From Hemileia vastatrix (taxonomy: Eukaryota > Basidiomycota > Pucciniomycetes > Pucciniales > Zaghouaniaceae): a stretch of 64,000 nucleotides of DNA. The translations under genes and the position numbers were made by a program. Location: assembly GCA_030280995.1 (NCBI GenBank), contig JASXTE010000017.1, positions 18,494,498-18,558,497 of the forward strand. Direction: 5' to 3'. The notes under the pieces were generated by a model. It was given only the letters and a program-made list of their open reading frames with translations, searched no databases and was not told where the DNA came from. This document shows, piece by piece, positions 57,285-64,000 of this stretch (its first letter is position 1; each line of letters begins with the position of its first letter).

Positions 57285-58038
57285 TATGGACTTTAGGGCA
57301 TGGCATCCAAAGTTTTTCTGTGAATCCCTTGAGCAGGTTGTGCATGGGTTCAAAAAACATTTTAGTGACCACCATTTTTATGCAAGTATGAAAATGCACA
57401 CTTTTAAAGAATAGTTGATAAACTAACAGACTTATATTGCTTGCATATGTAAACACAAACCTCAAAGAAGGTATAATAACCATTCTGAAGAAGAGGGATA
57501 CTATATTATTGCCTGATGCTTGCCTTTGAATGTCTGGTTGCCATTTTTTCCCCTATGTATGAAATCCAATACTTGATGCAATTTATCACACTCCATGGAA
57601 AACTGTGTCTCAAACTTTCCTGTGACAACCAGACCAAGGCTTGTTGTAGCACAGAGATTGTGACTTTCAAGACTCACAATTAGCAGAGACCTTCACCTGT
57701 GGTCTGCAAAACCAAATGATGTTTCAGCACATATTTTTTCCTTTGAATTCCAGTTTCATGATTTGTTCCTTTTTTCTTATTTCCTCATTCCTAAGTGTAA
57801 GTAATTTAAACTTGAAAGATTAAAAATTCTTTTTTCTTATTTTGAATGTATGTTAAATACAATCAAGTTCAAAAAGTTGTGAAGTGCTTTTTGACTATAT
57901 ACAGTAAGGAAAATAAATAATCTCAAAATGACTAGCTTTTTAATTCAAACAATTGTATACTTTTTCGAAAGCTTACATCAAATCTCGTATTTGCAGTGCA
58001 CCAGTGTCTTGTCTCAATGTTTTACATTCAATTTTGAT
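57285..58038. other. Intergenic between Harbinger copy B and bestrophin gene
   Basis: No supported gene. A minus-strand piece near 57320-57370 reads KMFFEPMHNLLKGF, which faintly recalls the PMHN motif of Tnp2-type transposases. A small hairpin ATTGTGA/TCACAAT lies at 57657-57680. The bestrophin 3' end and terminator should be in the right part. Confidence 0.45.
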
Positions 58039-59701
58039 TTAATAAAATTGAGAATCATCAAGTATTAAATCTTTTTTTATGTCAGTTCCTAGACGTCCGA
58101 CAAGATGTTCGACTTCGTTCCGAAGCTCAGCGCACATACAATCCAATGGCAGGTCTGATAAATCAGTACCAAAAGGATTCTCACATTCACGAGCTAAACC
58201 TTCGATCCCTAATTAATAAAATAATGATGGATTTCAATAGAATCAATTATGATAAATATTATCGGAAAACCAACCAATCAACGTGAAAGCCACCATTGTT
58301 ACAAAGGGAATTAAATTCCATCCAAGTTCTGCAAGACGAACATTAGTGATCATAATATTTTTATATCCCTTTTAACTTACCGCTAGCCAGTACCAATGGA
58401 AGAGATAAAAGATATAAAGTAGTACATTGCTTTAAGTGGATTCCATAACAACTGGGCATCGGCAAACTGGCCAAATTCTCAATTTGGGTAAAGAGATCGC
58501 ACAAGGTTGTAACACTTTGACACATATTCGTGTAACCTGGAGGGCCGACAGTTTCCAACATGCCAGTGGCTTTGCATCTTGTCAAGTACAAGTGAATATG
58601 ATGAGAGATCACAAGTGGCAAGGGGAGTGAAGGGCGTAAAAGATAATTTGGGACGTTTACTGTGGTACTTTCTTTCAGATCACGGTTTAGTGGCTTTGTC
58701 TTGAGTAATGGACTGGTTTCATTGAGCTCATCTTGTTGGGAAGCAAAAAGGAAAGCTACCGTGGAGCGGGGGCCCCCACGGAATACATTTAACTGTTTAG
58801 CTGGCATGGACTCGGAAGGTTGGTCTGCATGATCATCGGTTTGAGTTCGCAAATCATTATTTTCAGTTGTGTCTTCAGGCTCTTCTACCATCACACCGTC
58901 TGTAACTGAAGTCTCATTTTCAAAGCCAAATCCTGGTACCTCTTGTTGCTGGTAAAACCTCGGGGGTAAGAGGGCTCGCAAATCATCATAATCGATTCCA
59001 TATTGACACCGTACATGCCTCTTAGTTGCTATTACAAACGCAACAAGCAGTCTTAAACATCTAGCTTTCATTCTACGTTCCTCTTCTGAAAGTTCATGGA
59101 AGACTGGACCAGATTTGGGTTGATAGACGGGTGCGCCAATCGAAATACAATACATTCGGGCCTGGCTGCGAACAGTTCCCACCAGATTTGCAAACAGCTT
59201 TCTACCTTCGTCCCATCGTGCAAAAGCAGTAGTATTTCTGAACACTAACATCAAACCTACCACAACGGAAAGCAGTGGAACAACAGAATTTGTCAATTTG
59301 AAAGCCCGTCCGTATACGAAATCAGCAACAGCGACAATCGTTGCCCATATTGTTATTCCAAGGACCGACTTCCATACATGCACTACTGTCTACAAGCAAG
59401 GAAATAGATTTGAGAGACAAAATGTGAAACTGGATTTGAAAGCATCATCTTGGAAAAAATATGGATTATTTACAGATCCTTTCAACCGAAAAACCTGAAC
59501 ATTAAGTCAAAGATATTTTTTAGTGAACGAAGTAAATTTGACAGTAAAACCAATTTTTTCCAGATGAAAAAAAAACTGATATATCCTTACATCACCAAAC
59601 CATGCTACGCTCCCTGTGAGTCGCAGCCGTTCCGCGTTTTCCGCTTCGATCTGAACCAGGTTTTTCAAGGAATCCTTGATTTTAGAGTTTGAAGTGGACA
59701 T
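58039..59701 (-). CDS. Bestrophin-family (UPF0187) anion channel, four exons
   Basis: Exons 59701-59591, 59389-58381, 58328-58275 and 58208-58039 give 447 residues; introns of 201, 52 and 66 nt have GTAAGG, GTAAGT and GTTGGT donors and AG acceptors, and the frame is continuous. ATG 59701 is the first after an in-frame upstream stop. Membrane segments lie at about 43-61 and 70-88; the signature FRNTTAFARWDEGRKLF is at 87-103. An acidic, low-conservation linker (about 185-255) separates this from C-terminal helices. The C-terminal half has LGWNLIPFVTMVAF and IEGLARECENPFGTDLSDLPLD (ENPFG at 401-405), typical of the family. Bestrophins form pentameric chloride or anion channels; fungal members are mostly uncharacterised. 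This is the only intact host gene seen here, and it keeps CpGs that the surrounding repeats lack. Confidence 0.9.
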
Positions 59702-59741
59702 GGTGCCAGCACGTTGGGCGACTCCACGATAATCTGCCAAA

Positions 59742-60136
59742 TGAGTCTGTGCTTGTGTAATTTATCAACAATGAAGTTGAGTGTAGGTTTAGATTAATAA
59801 GATCACACCGATGCTTAGATTTATTTCACCGATTATAAAAGGGGATGATAAAGTGTTTAAAGTGTTCAAAAAAATATTTAAACTCTGCTTTGTCCTGGTT
59901 ATTTATTTATTGAATTGCCAGAATCGTTCGCCCTTGACGCTTTAAAGAGCTCACGGTTAAATTATCATCAAGAAGTGGAGAAACCAAAACCAACAGAGGC
60001 GTTAGCTCGAATACGCCACTTCAATTGCACGTGGCTTGATATCAAATCAATTGCGGTAATTTGCGGCTCTCACGGATGTCAAAATGAAGAGAAAAATATA
60101 GAGTTGAATTGATCAAATCCATTATGAAAAATAATA
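59742..60136. other. Upstream region of bestrophin gene
   Basis: Probable promoter of the minus-strand gene. A minus-strand TTTTATAA element lies near 59837. The short plus-strand frame at 59915-60112 has no recognised domain. Confidence 0.4.
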
Positions 60137-60274
60137 CAGCCAAGTCATAAACACTTGCGGAAATTTTGAAGAAAAAATCAAAGTTGTTCAGACCAAAAAA
60201 TGATTTGCCTATTCAAAAGGGTCGGGGTTACTTCCTTTTGAATAGGCAAATCATTTTGTTGAGGGCTAAACTTT
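60137..60274. mobile_element. Partial copy of palindromic MITE
   Basis: Starts with TA then CAGCCAAGTCA like the complete copy next to it and contains the ATGATTTGCCTATTC arm and its reverse complement, but lacks the outer right terminus. The complete copy abuts it. Confidence 0.75.
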
Positions 60275-60276
60275 TA

Positions 60277-60468
60277 CAGCCAAGTCACAAAAGCTTGCGG
60301 AATTTTTGACGAAGAAATAAAACTTTCGCCAATAAAAAAATGATTTGCCTATTCAAAAAGAAGTACCTCTGCCCGATCCCCGACACTTTTGAATAGGCAA
60401 ATCATTTTTTGGTGAGAACAACTTTGATTTTTTTATCAAAAATTCCGCAAGCTTTGGTGACTTGGCTG
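60277..60468. mobile_element. 192-bp near-perfect palindromic MITE, Tc1/mariner-like
   Basis: Ends CAGCCAAGTCAC and GTGACTTGGCTG flanked by TA on both sides (60275-60276, 60469-60470). Arms of about 80 bp pair with few mismatches; the AAGCTTGCGGAATTTTTGA block and ATGATTTGCCTATTCAAAA block are shared. The loop of about 30 bp is GC-rich. TA flanks and the CAG start fit Tc1/mariner. No gene. Confidence 0.85.
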
Positions 60469-60470
60469 TA

Positions 60471-61300
60471 AAAAATAATTAGTATTTCAGTCATCCGTGA
60501 CAAAATCCATGGGGATTTCATGTCCATGACAGTCGTTCATGATGATGTTTGCTACACAATGAGAGACATGGTGCCATTTTCTTGGAAGCTACAAAAATTT
60601 CTTGCCACGCCACCCTCCTTCCATCATAATATTTTACTTGAGCTGTTTTTCTTTGTATTTTCATACCCAGAAAAATTCAAACTGCTGCATATCACACTAC
60701 AGCACATTTTTGTTGGTGCGATGATTATGCAACAGTTGTGCAATGGTTATTTACAGTAACATCCAAAATTCTTGAAACACATATGAATATTTTTGATTGA
60801 AAATTTATTGAAAGCCCAAAATTTGAGTTGAAGTTTTTTTTTTTTTTTTTTTTTAAATTTCAATTCATTTTGCAGCAACTTATTTTTTATTTTTTATTTC
60901 TTACAATCTCACTCAGCTAGGGGCATGAAAGCGTGGCAAACCAATTGGCTAGGTACAAGTGAAAAGTAATGAACATAAAGGATAGGTAAAAGGGCAATTG
61001 ACAGGATGACAAGGGGGAGAGGGGGAGTGCCAGGTGGCTTGAGAGCACAGGTGGGGTTGCCATGGGGGAGATTTTGTGGCAATTGGACTGACTTGCCCTT
61101 CATCATCATCTGAGTTTAAAGAGAAGTCAACCTTTCTGTCACAAAATTAACTCAAGCTGTCAAAAAAAGACGGCAGCTTGCTTTCTGGGTTGTCAAAAAA
61201 TTATTTAAAAAAATTCATCTTTGTTGCAATGTGTTTGGATGTAGCTGTAACAATTGGATGACTTTTTTAAGATATCTTAGAAAAAACTGGACTGTACATT
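60471..61300. other. Intergenic, no supported gene
   Basis: AT-rich with a run of about 22 T at 60835-60856. The 79-codon frame at 60520-60759 has no domain and no second piece of evidence. Confidence 0.55.
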
Positions 61301-61589
61301 CCATGTCATTAAAACACATACATTGCACATTCTTTATGCATTTCACTTACTCCATATTCAATTTCCCCCAAATTCCAACACCATTCTTTCTTGCTCTATT
61401 TTTCCTACTTTTCAATCAAGGTAAGTTTCATCTCCTTTTTTTATAACTAAATAATATCTCTTTCCTTCTATGAAAATTTCATACTTAAATATATGCATGA
61501 CTCTTATCTGGATAACAGTGGACTTATTAAACTTTTCTTGTTCTCATCTCCATTACCACTTTTCAAGTTTTTGTAAAATCTGAAAATAT

Positions 61590-62240
61590 GACTTGGAATT
61601 AGGGTTAGGTTTATTCGAATCTAATTTTCTTTTTACTGAAGATTTTCCTTAAGGCTACCTTTTATTTCCCACAAACAGATTTGAATTTGGTTCAGTGGTT
61701 GCTGAGATATTGACTTTTAAATTTGAGCCTTTTTTTCCCAATTTAATTTTTTTTATTTCATATTTTTATCTAATAAATTAGGTTTAGGTTTATTTAAATC
61801 ACATGTCCTTTAACTGAAGATTCTCCTGAAGCCTATCTTTCATTTACCACAAACAGGTTTGAATTTGGTTCAGTGGTTGCAGAGATTTTGACCTTAAAAA
61901 TTGAGCCTTTTTTTCCAAAAGTTACTTAATTTATTTTATCTTTTTATATTGCATAATTAGAGAACAATGCTTCTGAAACTCTTATATGATGATTATCTAG
62001 ACTTATATCCCCATCTTGTTGGAATTTTCATCTTCAGTTTTTAATTTTTTTTGAAATTTTGAAAATCAGAGTCAAAATTAGGGTTAGTTTTATTCAAATC
62101 TTAAGTTCTTTTTGCTGAAGATTCTTCTGAAGCCTATCTTTCATTTCTCATAAATGGATTTGAATTTGGTTTAGTGGTTGCTGAGATATTGAACTTTAGA
62201 GTTGAGCCTTTTTTCTAAATCTCATTTAATTTATTTCATG
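61590..62240. repeat. Tandem repeat of about 180 bp in Harbinger copy C
   Basis: Three to four diverged units with TTAGGTTTATT, CTGAAGCCTATCTTTCATTT, TTTGAATTTGGTTCAGTGG and TTGAGCCTTTTTT blocks. Intervals between equal blocks are about 180 bp and once about 300 bp. Confidence 0.85.
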
Positions 62241-63167
62241 TTTAGACCAGGATTTGTTAAAGGCTATTGTCCTTGGTATGTCTGATAATATATGTTTCAT
62301 TCTTAAAATCATGTCACTCATTTTATTTCCATAGGCATCTATTCCTTACTTAAAAAAAGTTTCTCAAGTTCATCACCAAACAATCAAAGCTCCACCTGGC
62401 TTGGAATCTTGTCAAGAGTTCACACATTTTGAATGTTCATTTCAAATCAGTCAAAAAATAATCCACAGAATAAACAAGGTAAAAAAAGAAGGTAAATTCA
62501 ACAAATATAAATTTTTTTAAAAAATCCTGTGAATAATTTACTCCCTTTGGCTGTTCTTTTAAAATCAATAGGGAGCTGGTCAATAGGATTGATAAGCTAT
62601 GAGAAAAAGTTGAGGTAAAACAAAAAAAATTAAATAGAAAGAAAAAGTATGGGGTGTAATATAGGTTGTCAACTTTTATTTTTATTTCACAAATTTAAAT
62701 TTTATAAGTCATATATGATACTCTACTTACCTAAATTAATGAGCCATTGGCCATGTGTCATATAATGGTAATCGTGAGGAAATTTGTTTTTCACATGAGG
62801 TCCATGTATAAATTTGTGTTTGATTTCATTGACTTTGGTCACAAATGATTTACACTCACATTTTTACTTGCATTGTCATTAATTTGGGTTTGTAAATTAT
62901 CTTATAAGACTTGTTTACATGCTAATTTATGCAATGAACATAAATTTTGGAAATCTATGCCCCTACTTCAATAAAACACAAGGGAGGGTATTGTCATTTT
63001 TTTTGTCATAAATTTTTTTCTGACTTAGAAAAAAATGGTGATCCCAACACCCTGTTATAGTAAAGAGCAGGGAAGGGTATTGCCAAAAACTTTTTTTTGA
63101 CATAAATCATTTTTAATTCATTGGCTTGTAACTGAATTTTGGTTTTTTCCAATTGAAATTGATTATT

Positions 63168-64000
63168 TTAGAATTTTTCATCATTCCTTCTTTGAATCCT
63201 CACCTTCTCCCTCTCCAAATCTAAACAGTCTTTCTCAATTTCTAAAAAAATTTCTTCCTTTGATTGTGAATGAAACCACTTCATTTCTTCAAAAAGTAGT
63301 TGACGTTCTGCAGTTTTTCCATGAGACTCCAACTTCATGATTTTAATTTGTGCTTGTTCTTTTTCTTAAACAAGTTTAACTTTTTAGAGTAAGAGAAATA
63401 AATTAAGAAAAATTCTTTAATCATAAAAAAAATAAAAAATGTATGAGTTTTTCAAATTTTTTCAAAAAAAATCATCTAGAATCAAGACCTTTAAAAAGTC
63501 ATCACATATGAAATGATCACCAAAAAGAAATAAAACAAAATTTATTTAACCAAACAAATAAATAATCCAAAATGTTGCAATAAAATGTTTCACATCTGAG
63601 TGAGGAGTGTGTTCCAAGGATTGATTCTTAGCTTTAATGCATTCTATAAGAAAAACTTTCTAAACGTAATAAAAAAACTAGTTATCAAAAATTTTCATTA
63701 AGAATTTAATTTCCTCAATAGATTTATTAGCTTTAACACATTCTCTCAAGAAATTATTCTTTTTTGAACCATCTTCAAGTTGAAACTTGAGTTTAATTTG
63801 ATCGAATAGGAAATTTTACTCTAAAGCCTTCTCCCCTTTCTTTATCTCAAATTTCTTCACCTCCAAGTCATGTGCCCTCTCATCCCTCTTTAAATAAGGC
63901 TCAAATTTCTTCTCCAAGTCTTGTACCCTCCCATCCCTCTGTGAAGAAATATCAACTTTCTTCTCCTCCAAGTCTTTTTCCCTATAATCACTTTGTAAAG
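63168..64000 (-). pseudogene. Coiled-coil C-terminal part of Harbinger accessory gene, copy C
   Basis: On the minus strand, pieces of one protein separated by stops: SDYREKDLEEKKVDISSQRD, RAHDLEVKKFEIKKGEKALE, FLRECVKANKSIEEIKFLMK and, last, KSKEEIFLEIEKDCLDLERE ending at TAA 63168. Highly charged with heptads, it looks like the C-terminal coiled coil that follows the SANT-like domain of such accessory proteins. The N-terminal part would be beyond the right edge. The function is inferred from position in a Harbinger copy. Confidence 0.5.

Larger units (their letters stand above)
61310..64000 (-). mobile_element. Harbinger-type element, copy C, partial
   Basis: Homologous to copy B from about 37030 on, in the same order: CACATACATTGCACATTCTTTA, the GTAAGTTTCATC block, the 180-bp tandem array, the AGGGAGGGTATTG block and the TGTTCCAAGGATTGATT block. 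Its left terminal repeat was not found and the right side is beyond the window. Confidence 0.68.

Noticed and set aside
57244..57483. Minus-strand 79-codon frame with PMHNLLKGF
   Set aside because: Resembles a Tnp2-type transposase motif but too short and alone; mentioned only in the intergenic entry.
59915..60112. Plus-strand 65-codon frame upstream of bestrophin gene
   Set aside because: In a likely promoter region, without recognisable domain or second exon.
60520..60759. Plus-strand 79-codon frame
   Set aside because: No domain, no splice or promoter signal, AT-rich background; chance frame is likely.

Overview
The window reads as AT-rich, repeat-dominated nuclear DNA of a filamentous fungus, most likely a basidiomycete and possibly a rust. 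The reasons are Ty3 retrotransposons of fungal type, short introns (52 to 66 nt), a fungal-type bestrophin gene and strong CpG loss in old repeats; the organism itself is inferred. No rRNA, tRNA, CRISPR or prokaryotic features were seen. One host gene is convincing: a four-exon bestrophin-family channel on the minus strand at 58039-59701. Nearly everything else is mobile DNA in several generations of nesting. Layout: 1-7184 holds a decayed minus-strand Ty3 element (called G2 here) that runs off the left edge. 8619-20486 is a young, nearly intact plus-strand relative (G1) with both LTRs, PBS, PPT, gag-protease, a -1 frameshift site and pol with one nonsense codon. G1 sits inside an older LTR-like repeat (8561-8618 plus 20487-21934). 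22-27 kb holds a decayed gag fragment, a second copy of that LTR-like repeat, a decayed G1-type LTR and a 250-bp inverted-repeat element. 27453-34201 is a PIF/Harbinger-type DNA transposon (copy A) with a broken transposase. 34.4-36.0 kb is satellite DNA carrying a small MITE. 36046-57281 is a second Harbinger element (copy B). A chromodomain Ty3 element (E3, minus, 38549-55337) interrupts its accessory gene, a Tf1/sushi-like Ty3 element (E4, plus, 46546-54830) interrupts the 5' LTR of E3, and a solo G2-type LTR (56011-57075) lies near its right end. After the bestrophin gene come palindromic Tc1/mariner-like MITEs and a third Harbinger copy (C) running off the right edge. The most notable observations are these. 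First, a short hairpin motif recurs about 25 times in G1, in coding and noncoding parts, with stems that change sequence but keep pairing; G2 shares it. Second, E4 carries an antisense, TATA-led, spliced accessory gene between its pol and its 3' LTR. Third, E4 shows a 14-nt self-priming arrangement. Two insertions are confirmed by paralogous empty sites inside the same window. How the parts work together: G1 and G2 share a tRNA-type primer site and an architecture of gag-protease, frameshift and pol; E4 replaces the tRNA primer by self-priming; E3 and E4 carry chromodomains that would target chromatin; the Harbinger family is bipartite (transposase plus SANT/trihelix-like protein). Apart from G1, essentially all these elements are broken by stops and frameshifts.
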